Part shown: positions 40,233-48,084 of the stretch, piece after piece
Layout: each line of letters begins with the position of its first letter
Numbering within the stretch: position 1 is the stretch's first letter
DNA from: Rhodocyclales bacterium
Lineage (GTDB): Bacteria > Pseudomonadota > Gammaproteobacteria > Burkholderiales > Rhodocyclaceae
Direction of reading: 5' to 3'
Assembly (NCBI GenBank): GCA_016215645.1
Contig: JACRIX010000027.1
Coordinates: forward strand, 54,184 to 118,183
DNA length: 64,000 nucleotides
Position numbers and translations under genes: made by a program
The notes under the pieces: model-generated
What the model saw: only the letters and a program-made list of their open reading frames with translations
Told to the model about the DNA's origin: nothing
Database searches by the model: none

Positions 40233-42128
40233 TCAGTAGTACAGGAAATCTTTGATGGTGCGCAGGCGGTCATTGACCGAGCGCATATCCGACCAGCTCT
40301 CGAGATCGACGTCACCGGTTCGGAACTCGCGGTAAAGGCTGTTTTCCTGCAACTGATGAAAAACCGACGCCCAGTTGGGGTACGGTTTGAACCAATCTGC
40401 ATAACGTGCGCGCAGGCTGGCAATGGGTCTTTCGTCCTCGCTCAGGGTCTTTTCATACTCCTGACGTGCCTTTTCCGGCTGATAGACGTATTCCGCCGGA
40501 CGCGGCGTGATAAGGATCAGTACCGACTTCTGGAAATCGGCATTGGTCCGGCGCGAGAAAAGGTACTGAAGCACAGGTACGTCCTGAAGCAGGGGAACAC
40601 CGTCACGGGTGTTACCAGATTCCTTCTCGCTCAGGCCACCGAGAATCAATGTCTCTCCGTAACGCATGACGACATTGGCCGAGACCTTGTTCTTGGTGGT
40701 TTCGAGCTTCTGCTCGAACGTGGCATCCGGATTGGGTGTTTTGATAAAAGTGCGCTGCGCGGTGACGGTCATTTGAAGCCGACCATCCGACAACTGATTC
40801 GGAGTAACAGAAAGCTGAACGCCGATCTCTTTCTGAATGCTGATAGGAGAGCTCGCATTTGTTCCCGTGCCGCCACGCGAAACCGCGTTCAATTCAACCC
40901 CGGAAAAAAACTCCGATTGACGTCCGGTCAGCGCAACCAGTGTCGGCCTTGCGAGAACTTCGTTGCGCTGATTGGCAGCATTGAAAATGTTCAAAGAATA
41001 GGTGATCGCCGGAATCGTGATTGTCCGGGTGACCGTATTGCTGTAGATTGCCGCCGCAGTTGCGGTGTCACCCGTATGTCCCCGGACACGCTGATATCCC
41101 GGCGTGGTGGAACTGCCGAACTGCAGTTGCAAGCCACTGAGGAGGTTGACTCCGCGTTGCGCCGAAATGGTTTCTTCGGTACTGATCAGGACTACATCAA
41201 CCACCACCATTTTGGCATTCGCGGAAATCGGCGTTTGCGCGGCGGTTCCACCAACATCTGCGCCGGCAACCGCAACTCCACCAGCGCCGGGATCAGCACC
41301 AATGCCGCCGCCGGCAGCGGGAGCGCCGCCGGCCCCCGCGTCGACTCCACCAAACTGGGTTTTGATCGCCTCAGCCGGCCTTGCGGACTGCTTTTGGCGA
41401 TGGAATCGCTTCCAGTCCGCGACACGGCGCTCGACATGGGCGAGTGCGCGGGCTTCCATGCCGCCTTTACGCAATCGTTCCAGGAGCATGTCGGCTTTTT
41501 CCTCCTGGCCCAGGGCGGCGGTAACGATTGCCGCGTTTCGCAGCAGCAGTTCGCCTTCCAGCTTGCCGTTCGATTCAAGCGCCGACATGGCGCCTGCGGC
41601 GATATCCGGTGATCCATTGCGATACGCGGCGTACATCAGGCTGTTGAGGACCTGCGGGTCCTCGGGTTGAATCATCAGCGCTTCGGCAAATTCCGGTACC
41701 GCGCTGTCGAACTTTCCTTCATCGATGCGCAGGCGGCCAAGAAAGTAGCGCGCCATCCAGTTGCCCGGGTCGAAGCGGATTGCCATCGCATAGCCCTGCG
41801 CCGCCACGTCGTAATTCGCCTGTTTTCCCTGGCGGGCCATCAGGTGATAGATGAGCCCGTTGAGCAAGTGGAAGTAGGACTTGTCGATCTTCAGTTGCAA
41901 GGCCTGGTTGATGATGACCGAGGCGTCCTCAAGCTTGTTTTCTGCGGTGAGCCTGAGCGCCTCACCGGCGAGGCGGTCAGCCTCCGATACCGTGGTGCGC
42001 GATGAAACCATCGCCGGCGCGTCGAATTCGCTGCCCGCCAGCGCGGGACTCAGGAAACCGGCCAGGGCCGCGATGACGGCCAGGCTGAGACGGGTGGGAC
42101 GGTGAGTTGCAGCGAGGATTGGCACCAT
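40233..42128 (-). CDS. Secretin-domain outer-membrane protein with N-terminal TPR region
   Basis: Exported protein of 631 residues. The signal peptide is at about 1-31 (SLAVIAALAGFLSPALA). Helical TPR-like repeats cover about 48-220 (YFHLLNGLIYHLMARQGKQA; NWMARYFLGRLRIDEGKFDS). A Gly/Ala/Pro linker at 258-290 precedes a secretin domain at about 295-570. Hallmarks are VLARPTLVALTGRQSEFFSG, IGVQLSVTPNQLSDGRLQM, VVMRYGETLILGGLSEKES and VPLLQDVPVLQYLFSRR. It belongs to the GspD/PilQ/CpaC superfamily but has no other type II, III or pilus genes beside it. It is the first gene of the operon with the pentapeptide-repeat protein, binding protein and lipoprotein. Confidence 0.88.
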   Translation of the reverse strand: MVPILAATHRPTRLSLAVIAALAGFLSPALAGSEFDAPAMVSSRTTVSEADRLAGEALRLTAENKLEDASVIINQALQLKIDKSYFHLLNGLIYHLMARQGKQANYDVAAQGYAMAIRFDPGNWMARYFLGRLRIDEGKFDSAVPEFAEALMIQPEDPQVLNSLMYAAYRNGSPDIAAGAMSALESNGKLEGELLLRNAAIVTAALGQEEKADMLLERLRKGGMEARALAHVERRVADWKRFHRQKQSARPAEAIKTQFGGVDAGAGGAPAAGGGIGADPGAGGVAVAGADVGGTAAQTPISANAKMVVVDVVLISTEETISAQRGVNLLSGLQLQFGSSTTPGYQRVRGHTGDTATAAAIYSNTVTRTITIPAITYSLNIFNAANQRNEVLARPTLVALTGRQSEFFSGVELNAVSRGGTGTNASSPISIQKEIGVQLSVTPNQLSDGRLQMTVTAQRTFIKTPNPDATFEQKLETTKNKVSANVVMRYGETLILGGLSEKESGNTRDGVPLLQDVPVLQYLFSRRTNADFQKSVLILITPRPAEYVYQPEKARQEYEKTLSEDERPIASLRARYADWFKPYPNWASVFHQLQENSLYREFRTGDVDLESWSDMRSVNDRLRTIKDFLYY

Positions 42129-42229
42129 AGGTTTGATCCGTTCTGATGGGCAGGCAGCGACGACTGGTCAGATTTCGTGCTGGTTTAGGCGGGGGACTTC
42201 AGGCAAGTTTGATAGCCACCCCACGCCGA

Positions 42230-42259
42230 ATAGTATTTCGAATTCGAAGTTGCAAACAA
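42230..42259 (-). promoter_or_regulatory. Candidate promoter with a 12-bp palindrome in the spacer, upstream of the secretin operon
   Basis: Read on the minus strand, TTGTTT (42254-42259) and TACTAT (42230-42235) are 18 bp apart and could be -35 and -10 boxes. The perfect palindrome TTCGAATTCGAA (42237-42248) fills the spacer, the place where a repressor or MerR-like activator would act. Position is about 105 bp upstream of the secretin ATG. Confidence 0.4.
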
Positions 42260-42308
42260 GCAAACTGATGAATTTTTCTCCATCATCCCGTGACTCCAAC
42301 AGGAGATC

Positions 42309-42340
42309 GCGTGGGCACCGCGATCTGGCGGTGCCCACGC
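42309..42340 (-). terminator. Strong hairpin after the DM9/lectin gene
   Basis: GCGTGGGCACCG and CGGTGCCCACGC form a perfect 12-bp stem with an 8-nt loop, starting 8 bp after the stop of the minus-strand gene. No T-run follows, so it may be a Rho-dependent stop or an mRNA 3'-end stabiliser that separates this gene from the secretin operon downstream. Confidence 0.55.
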
Positions 42341-42348
42341 GCTTCCTG

Positions 42349-43857
42349 CTACTTCTTGGGTGCTGGTGGGCAGACCAGTTTCACGATTTTTCCGTGGGCT
42401 TCCTTTGCGACACCGACGGGCCTGGGCGCCTGGAACGGTGGGCAGGAAAATATGACAACGGCTTCTTTTGCGCATCCCGGTGCCGTGTCTCCGAGTACGG
42501 CGACGTCGATCTTGTAGTCGCAAGTCTGCTTGCCGTTACACGCCTTAGCGATGCTAGGTGCGACCGCAGCATTCTTCTTCTTGTCGTGTTTCGGGCAGTT
42601 GGCACCGTAGTTTGCCGCCTCAACCTGAATTCCACCGTTCGGAACGACTCCAGGTGCCGGTAGAGCCGCAGGTTTTGCTGGCGTGGAAGGTGCTGCGGCT
42701 GGCGCGGCTGGTTTGGCGGGTGCGGCAGCTGGTGCCGTCGGTTGGGCCGGCGCGCCCGTCGGTGCGGCGGCAACCTTCATCAGTCCCATGACCTGGAACT
42801 CCGCTGCCTTGATTTCTTTGCCGCCGTAACCGTAATAGCAGCTACCCTTCCATTCCTTGCCCGCGTGGTATTCCTTTCCTTCATGCTTTGCGCGGCAGAA
42901 GTGCATCGTCACGCCACCAACTTCACCCGCCTTCAGGGCGCTGGCAGGCACCTGTCCGCCCTTGACATCGGCCCAACCGGTCGGTGCCGAAGAGGCCAAT
43001 ACCTCCGCTTCAGCCAGCGGCTTCTTGATCTCCTTGCCGCCATAGCTGACGTAGCAGTTTTGGGGCCCCGCCTTGCCCGGGTGCATTGCCTTGTCTGCCA
43101 TCGGCATCCGACAGATATACATCGGCTGATCCTTTGACCCGGCGGAGACCACGGCGTTGGCAGGAACCTTGCCCTTCGACCAGGTCAGCGGATCCGCAGC
43201 GGAAGGTGCCGCCGCCGCTGGTTTGGCTGGAGCCGCGGCGGCCGGTGAAGGCTGTGCCGCAGGAGCACTGGCGGCCGGTGCGGGGGCCCTCGTTGCACCG
43301 GTGGGCGCCGGCGGCGTCGCGGGTGCCGGAGCGGCCGTCGGCGCGGCGGCGACCTTTGTCAGTCCCATCACCTGGAACTCCGCTGCCTTGATTTCTTTGC
43401 CGCCGTAACCGTAATAGCAGCTACCCTTCCATTCCTTTCCCGCGTGGTAGTCCTTTCCATCATGCTTTGCGCGGCAGAAGTGCATCGGTACGCCACCAGC
43501 TTCACCCGCCTTCAGGGCACTGGCAGGTACCTGTCCGCCCTTGACATCGGCCCAACCGGTCGGTGCCGAAGAGGCCAATACCTCCGCCTCAGCCAAAGGC
43601 TTCTTGATCTCCTTGCCGCCGTAGCTGACGTAGCAGTATTTTGGCCCCGCTTTGCCCGGGTGCATTGCTTTGTCTGCCATCTGCATCCGACAGATATACA
43701 CCGGGTTCGCTTTTGTCCCGGCGGCGATGACGGCGTTGGCGGGAACTGTGCCCTTCGACCAGGTCAGCGGGTCAGCCGCCGCTGCTTCACCGACAGCCGC
43801 CATCACGCCAAGGCTGGCGGCGATCGCCAGTGCGGGTTTGAAATTTCCGTAAGTCAT
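42349..43857 (-). CDS. Secreted DM9/DUF3421-repeat protein with C-terminal SUEL-like lectin domain
   Basis: Exported protein of 502 residues. The signal peptide is at 1-27 (ALAIAASLGVMAAVGEAAAA). Two nearly identical blocks (about 30-166 and 223-359) each hold two DM9-like units. The first unit is of the WSKGTVPANAV ... YICRMQMADKAMHPGKAG ... YVSYGGKEIK type and the second of the VKGGQVPASAL ... FCRAKHDGKDYHAGKEW ... YYGYGGKEIK type. Ala/Pro linkers separate the blocks. The C-terminal domain (about 410-495) matches rhamnose/galactose-binding SUEL lectins: EAANYGANC, ACNGKQTCDYKIDVAVLGD and a final VVIFSCPP. Even cysteine spacing suggests disulfides. A sugar-binding surface or secreted role is likely. 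GAGGAGC precedes the ATG at 43857. Confidence 0.82.
   Translation of the reverse strand: MTYGNFKPALAIAASLGVMAAVGEAAAADPLTWSKGTVPANAVIAAGTKANPVYICRMQMADKAMHPGKAGPKYCYVSYGGKEIKKPLAEAEVLASSAPTGWADVKGGQVPASALKAGEAGGVPMHFCRAKHDGKDYHAGKEWKGSCYYGYGGKEIKAAEFQVMGLTKVAAAPTAAPAPATPPAPTGATRAPAPAASAPAAQPSPAAAAPAKPAAAAPSAADPLTWSKGKVPANAVVSAGSKDQPMYICRMPMADKAMHPGKAGPQNCYVSYGGKEIKKPLAEAEVLASSAPTGWADVKGGQVPASALKAGEVGGVTMHFCRAKHEGKEYHAGKEWKGSCYYGYGGKEIKAAEFQVMGLMKVAAAPTGAPAQPTAPAAAPAKPAAPAAAPSTPAKPAALPAPGVVPNGGIQVEAANYGANCPKHDKKKNAAVAPSIAKACNGKQTCDYKIDVAVLGDTAPGCAKEAVVIFSCPPFQAPRPVGVAKEAHGKIVKLVCPPAPKK
42781..43191. repeat. Direct repeat copy A inside the DM9/lectin gene
   Basis: About 411 bp nearly identical to 43360-43770 at a constant offset of 579 bp. 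It encodes the second pair of DM9-like units. Differences are scattered single bases, so the duplication looks recent or kept alike by gene conversion. Confidence 0.85.
43360..43770. repeat. Direct repeat copy B inside the DM9/lectin gene
   Basis: Partner of 42781-43191; encodes the first pair of DM9-like units. The intervening Ala/Pro linker DNA is not repeated to the same degree. Confidence 0.85.
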
Positions 43858-44294
43858 GTCTTCGCTCCTCGATCATTGCGACCCAACCAAGGGTCTGTTG
43901 TTTGAGTTGAGGGGCCTGGGAGGGGCCACTCTGACGTACGTGCCATTCATATTGCCTGACGAGCCGATATTGCTTTAGGTGTCAAAAGATCAGGCGATAT
44001 TTCAAATTTAACGCATTTCGATGCGCTGGGTTGACCTGATTTGCTCGCATTCACAAAAAGAACGTTTCAGGCAAGCAATCCGGGTGCGCCGCACAATTGA
44101 TTGGCGCAGTGCGTCATGTGAATTGGATCCTTGTTGACCGGGAATGTGCGGCAGGACAATCCGTCACCCAAACCACCGAGAGGCACAAAGGGAAAATGCC
44201 ACTCAGATGGGCTGGGTTTGGCGTTCATCGACTGGGCGCCGTTGATACTCCGCAATAGGCGTAATTAAAGTATGGTCTTTATGCTGTTGGCAGA
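43858..44294. other. 437-bp intergenic region with candidate promoter for the DM9/lectin gene
   Basis: The region between the lectin gene and the radical SAM gene is less GC-rich than its flanks, most of all at 43945-44065. On the minus strand a perfect TTGACA (43980-43985) could be a -35 box, but no convincing -10 follows at 16-18 bp. A 62-codon minus-strand frame (44067-44255) has no signal peptide, homology or ribosome site that I trust. I see no tRNA or known riboswitch. Confidence 0.45.
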
Positions 44295-45431
44295 TCAGTC
44301 GGTGGCATGCAGTTTCAATGGGATACGCTGCGGCCCGAACGGCTTGCCGAACTTTCCGTAACGCCCGGCAAGCATCGCACCGCAATGCCGGCAATGGCCG
44401 GTGTCGTCGAGTGCATAGCCGAGGATCCGATACCAGTCGCGCTGGATCACCGGCTTTTGGCAGCCAGGGCAAAGCGTTTCGTCACCGGCCTTGTCATGCA
44501 CGTTGCCGGTATAGGCGTAGCGCAAGCCAGCCTCCATGGCGATGTGGCGGGCGCGGCTCAGCGTTGTGGGTGGCGTGGCGGGGACGTCGTTCATTTTCCA
44601 GTCGGGGTGGAAGGCACTGAAATGGATGGGCACATCGGGTCCGAGTTCCTTTGCTACCCAATGGGATAGCGCTTTGAGTTCGGCGTCGCCGTCGTTCCTG
44701 CCCGGAATCAGCAGCGTCGTGATCTCCAACCAGCAGTTGGTTTCGTGGTGGATCACCGCCAGCAGGTCGAGTACCGGCTGCAGCTTCGCGCCGCACAGCT
44801 TGACGTAGAACTCGTCGGTGAAGGCCTTGAGGTCGACGTTGGCGGCATCCATTTTCGAATAGAACTCGCGTGCCGGACTCAGGTGCATGTAGCCGGCGGT
44901 GACGGCGACGGTCCTGATGCCCAGGGCATGGCAGGCATCGGCGGTATCCATCGCGTATTCGGCGAAGATTACCGGATCGTTGTAGGTGAAGGCGACGCTG
45001 TGAGCGCCACTCTGCTTTGCCGCGCGGGCGATGGTTTCCGGTGTTGCATCGTCCATCAAGCGGTCCATGTCGCGCGACTTGGAGATATCCCAGTTCTGGC
45101 AAAATTTGCAGGCGAGGTTGCAGCCAGCGGTGCCAAACGAGAGGACGCTCGAGCCGGGGAAAAAGTTGTTGAGCGGCTTCTTCTCTATCGGGTCAATGCA
45201 AAAGCCGGAACTGCGACCGTAGGTAGTGAGGATCATCTCGCCGCCCTGCATGGCACGAACGAAGCAGGCGCCGCGCTGGCCTTCGTGCAGTCGGCAGTCG
45301 CGAGGACACAGATCGCACTGGATGCGCCCGCGATTTCCCTCGCCATCGAGGGCATGCCACCAACGGGCGGGAACACCGCTCAGCGGGGCGCTCTCCAAGG
45401 GGACTTCCTTCAGGCCGTTACTTCTTTCCAT
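44295..45431 (-). CDS. amrS: AmmeMemoRadiSam system radical SAM enzyme
   Basis: Radical S-adenosylmethionine enzyme of 378 residues, part of the AmmeMemoRadiSam trio whose chemistry is not settled. The cluster motif is GTAGCNLACKFCQNWDIS, with Cys104, Cys108 and Cys111 (CX3CX2C). An N-terminal cysteine-rich knot CDLCPRDCRLHEGQRGACF (39-57) and a C-terminal zinc-ribbon-like part (ETLCPGCQKPVI ... GHCRHCGAM) are typical of this subgroup and of pyruvate-formate-lyase-activase-like proteins. The start overlaps the end of the Memo/AMMECR1 gene by 22 bp, which supports joint expression and function. Confidence 0.92.
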   Translation of the reverse strand: MERSNGLKEVPLESAPLSGVPARWWHALDGEGNRGRIQCDLCPRDCRLHEGQRGACFVRAMQGGEMILTTYGRSSGFCIDPIEKKPLNNFFPGSSVLSFGTAGCNLACKFCQNWDISKSRDMDRLMDDATPETIARAAKQSGAHSVAFTYNDPVIFAEYAMDTADACHALGIRTVAVTAGYMHLSPAREFYSKMDAANVDLKAFTDEFYVKLCGAKLQPVLDLLAVIHHETNCWLEITTLLIPGRNDGDAELKALSHWVAKELGPDVPIHFSAFHPDWKMNDVPATPPTTLSRARHIAMEAGLRYAYTGNVHDKAGDETLCPGCQKPVIQRDWYRILGYALDDTGHCRHCGAMLAGRYGKFGKPFGPQRIPLKLHATD

Positions 45432-46777
45432 TTGCGGACCTCGTAGCGTTGCAGTTCAACGTCGGGCGACCAATAGTCGGTGGGCAACCCGGCTTTCTGC
45501 TTGAGGTGGGCCATGAACTGGCGTGGGTCAGGCAGCTGTTCCCAGACCTGGGGCAGGAAGGTGGAGCGCCGCCCGGCGGCGGCGAAGATCACGCCGTCGA
45601 TGTGCGGGCGCAACTGGCGCAGGGCCTCGGCTTCGTCTGTGAAGCGCATCGCCACGGGGGCTGTCAGCAAGGAGACCTCGACGCGGATGTGCGGCAGCTC
45701 CTCGACCGTCAATGGCCGGAAGCGCGGATCGCGGAAGGCGGCGGAGGCCGCATTGGCGCGCACGTCCTGATCGAGTGGGCGGTGGGCCTGTAGCGAACCG
45801 ATGCAGCCGCGCAGCGCGTCATTTTTTGTCAAGGTAACGAAGGTGGCACCGGGCAGTGCCAACGCCGGATGCCCGGGTTCGGACTGGATATCCTGTTTGA
45901 GTTGTGTAGCAATGGTGTTGCGGGCCCGTACCAGCAATGCCGGACCGAGATCGTCGCCCGCAGTGGCCGGGGGCGGCTCGTAGAGCGCAAATGTGGCATA
46001 GCCAACCACGCGTGACTTGTCGCCGGCCGTGTCGCCGGAGTTGCACTGGGCCACGCGTTCGATCTGCATGCCGCGCTGCCGTGCCACGGCCAGCAGGCCA
46101 TTGATCGGCAATGCGCCGCACGCCTGTTCGTAACTGGTGAGCTGCTCCAGTGCCAGAATGTGCGTCGCCGTATCGCCGTCAATGCGCTGTGCCTCCGCAT
46201 AGCCGTGAAAGTGGGAGAGATCGGAACTGATCAGGATCAGCGTCTCGGGACCGCCCCAGAGCCGGGCGATGACTTGAGCCACTTCGGCAGCACCGGTTCG
46301 GCCGACGGCCAGCGGAACCAGGGTGAAAGCACCGAGCACTGTTTGAAGAAAGGGCAGTTGCACTTCCAGTGAATGTTCCTGTGCGTGGGCGGCGTCATTG
46401 GCAATCACCTGCGGCAGATCGGACAGGGAATCCAGTGCCGCGCGGTCGAGCGGAATGCTTCCCAGCGGCGTGGCAAAGGTCTGTACCGTGGGCGTGGCAA
46501 TGCCGTTGACCGCTACGCGATGGCAGGGGCCGAGCAGTACGACGCGACGAATGCGGTCAGCCGCCGATGCGAGCAATGCATATCCCTTGCCGGCCGTGCC
46601 GCCGGAATACACATAGCCGGCGTGCGGTACGATCAAGGCCTTGAGTGTGTTGAGTGCGGCAACGGGCGTCGGGTTTGCTGCAAGGCAGCTTGCCAGTTCG
46701 GTGCGCAGGGTCTCTGCGTCGCCGGGATAGAACATGCCCGCAACCGCAGGCGCGCGTTGGGTGCTTGTTGTGATCAT
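45410..46777 (-). CDS. AmmeMemoRadiSam proteins B and A fused (Memo + AMMECR1)
   Basis: Cytoplasmic protein of 455 residues. Residues about 8-265 are the Memo domain, related to extradiol dioxygenases: VAGMFYPGDAETL, IVPHAGYVYSGGTAGKGY with His52, VVLLGPCHRV, and LILISSDLSHFHGYAEAQ. Residues about 275-450 are AMMECR1: GATFVTLTKNDALRGCIGSL with the invariant LRGCIGSL, AFRDPRFRPLTVEELPHIRV, and TFLPQVWEQL near the end. In many bacteria these are separate genes; here they are one chain. Its gene lies between an MgtC/DUF4010 gene and the radical SAM gene. The substrate is unknown; eukaryotic MEMO1 has been linked to metal and redox homeostasis. Confidence 0.93.
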   Translation of the reverse strand: MITTSTQRAPAVAGMFYPGDAETLRTELASCLAANPTPVAALNTLKALIVPHAGYVYSGGTAGKGYALLASAADRIRRVVLLGPCHRVAVNGIATPTVQTFATPLGSIPLDRAALDSLSDLPQVIANDAAHAQEHSLEVQLPFLQTVLGAFTLVPLAVGRTGAAEVAQVIARLWGGPETLILISSDLSHFHGYAEAQRIDGDTATHILALEQLTSYEQACGALPINGLLAVARQRGMQIERVAQCNSGDTAGDKSRVVGYATFALYEPPPATAGDDLGPALLVRARNTIATQLKQDIQSEPGHPALALPGATFVTLTKNDALRGCIGSLQAHRPLDQDVRANAASAAFRDPRFRPLTVEELPHIRVEVSLLTAPVAMRFTDEAEALRQLRPHIDGVIFAAAGRRSTFLPQVWEQLPDPRQFMAHLKQKAGLPTDYWSPDVELQRYEVRKWKEVTA

Positions 46778-46779
46778 GA

Positions 46780-48039
46780 TCAGCTCATCATCAGAAGGAG
46801 CCCGCCAATCAATCCGGTGGCGATGGAAAGGAAGCCGGGGAGGGTAATGCGCGCCAGCGCCTTGCCACCGATGACCACCACCAGCCCGGTCTTGAAGGCG
46901 AGGTTGGAGAGTGTTGCCAGTGTAATCGCCGTCACTGTCTCGTTTGCGGCGAGTTTTTCCATGCCGAACATGCGCAGTGACGACAGGGTGATCGCATCGA
47001 CGTCGGTCAGGCCCGAGGCCAGCGCCAGCAGGTAAAGTCCGCGGCTGCCGGCGATGTCCTGCAGCCAGGCCGAGAGCACCAGTACCAACGCGTAGAGGAT
47101 GCCAAAGCCGATGGCGGTCTTGATCTCAGTGGGGTTGGCGACATGAGGCAAGGGCAGATTGTCACCGGCTTCCAATTGGCGCCACCCCCACAAGGTCGCC
47201 ACCACGCCCAGCAGCATGCCGAGGCCCAGCACCGACAGCAGCGGCAGCAGCACCGCCGGCGCCACGACAAAGGTCACTATGGACAGCCTCAGCAGCACCA
47301 CCATGTTGGCAAGCAGGATCACCACCATCGCTGTCCGCGCCAGCGCTTCGTGGGCGCGGGCATGACGGGCAAAGATCATGGTGGTCGCAGTCGATGACAC
47401 CAGTCCGCCGAAAAGGCCGATGAGAGCGGCGCCATGGCGCGCGCCGACGATGCGCAAGGCCGCGTAACCGGCCAGCGACACACCCGAGATCAGCACCACC
47501 ATGAGCCAGATGTTGCGCGGGTTCAATGTCTCGTAGGGGCCAAAATTGCGGTCGGGAAGGATCGGCAGTATGACCAGCGCCAGAACGCCGAACTGCAGGA
47601 TGGAAAGCAGGTCGACCGGTGTCAGGCTCCTGGAGATGCCATGCAACTCGGCCTTGAAGTAGAGCAGCACCGTGGTGGCAATGGCCAGCATCACGGCGCT
47701 GCTGCCATGGCCGAACCAGACCATCGCTCCCAGCGCGTAGCAGACCAGCAGGGCGACTACCGAGGTGGTGCCTGGGTCGCCCGTATCGAGCGGGTCGGAC
47801 ACATGTGCGCTGATGATCATTGCCGCGATCGCCAACAGTCCTGCGGCGAGGATCCATCCGCTGTCGGTCAATTGCGCAAGCAGGGCGCAAATGCAGCCTA
47901 GCAATCCAACAAGGGCAAAGGTACGCAAGCCAGCCTTGATATCGGACTGGCGTTCACGTTCCAGCCCGATCAAGAGTCCGATGCCGATGCTGGTGGCAAA
48001 GGCCTGCAATGCTTGGTATCCGGCGTCAGCGGGAAACAT
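46780..48039 (-). CDS. MgtC/SapB N-terminal plus DUF4010 membrane protein
   Basis: Inner-membrane protein of 419 residues with about eleven hydrophobic segments. The first 140 residues are an MgtC/SapB-like domain (FATSIGIGLLIGLERERQSD with the GLERER motif, then AGLRTFALVGLLGCICALLA). The rest is DUF4010 (LFGGLVSSTATTMIFARHAR; GLTDVDAITLSS). Transport of a metal ion or stress protection is often suggested, without proof. I choose the ATG at 48039; the frame also has a TTG eight codons earlier. The gene is 2 bp upstream of the Memo/AMMECR1 gene, so the three genes look like one operon. It is divergent from ispD. Confidence 0.87.
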   Translation of the reverse strand: MFPADAGYQALQAFATSIGIGLLIGLERERQSDIKAGLRTFALVGLLGCICALLAQLTDSGWILAAGLLAIAAMIISAHVSDPLDTGDPGTTSVVALLVCYALGAMVWFGHGSSAVMLAIATTVLLYFKAELHGISRSLTPVDLLSILQFGVLALVILPILPDRNFGPYETLNPRNIWLMVVLISGVSLAGYAALRIVGARHGAALIGLFGGLVSSTATTMIFARHARAHEALARTAMVVILLANMVVLLRLSIVTFVVAPAVLLPLLSVLGLGMLLGVVATLWGWRQLEAGDNLPLPHVANPTEIKTAIGFGILYALVLVLSAWLQDIAGSRGLYLLALASGLTDVDAITLSSLRMFGMEKLAANETVTAITLATLSNLAFKTGLVVVIGGKALARITLPGFLSIATGLIGGLLLMMS

Positions 48040-48084
48040 GGCAATTCCAGAAATGGACCCCAAAGCTCATTATAGAATCGCCCC

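Noticed and set aside
39945..41612. A 555-codon plus-strand frame
   Set aside because: Antisense of the secretin and pentapeptide-repeat genes, which have clear motifs.
42133..42663. A 176-codon plus-strand frame over the gap and the lectin gene end
   Set aside because: Overlaps the lectin C-terminus on the other strand and has no domain.
44067..44255. A 62-codon minus-strand frame in the gap before the radical SAM gene
   Set aside because: No convincing ribosome site, signal peptide or family resemblance; kept only as part of the intergenic note.
24548..44294. Mobile element or integrated phage carrying the envelope block
   Set aside because: No integrase, transposase, terminal repeats or tRNA attachment site can be seen; only the island hypothesis is kept.
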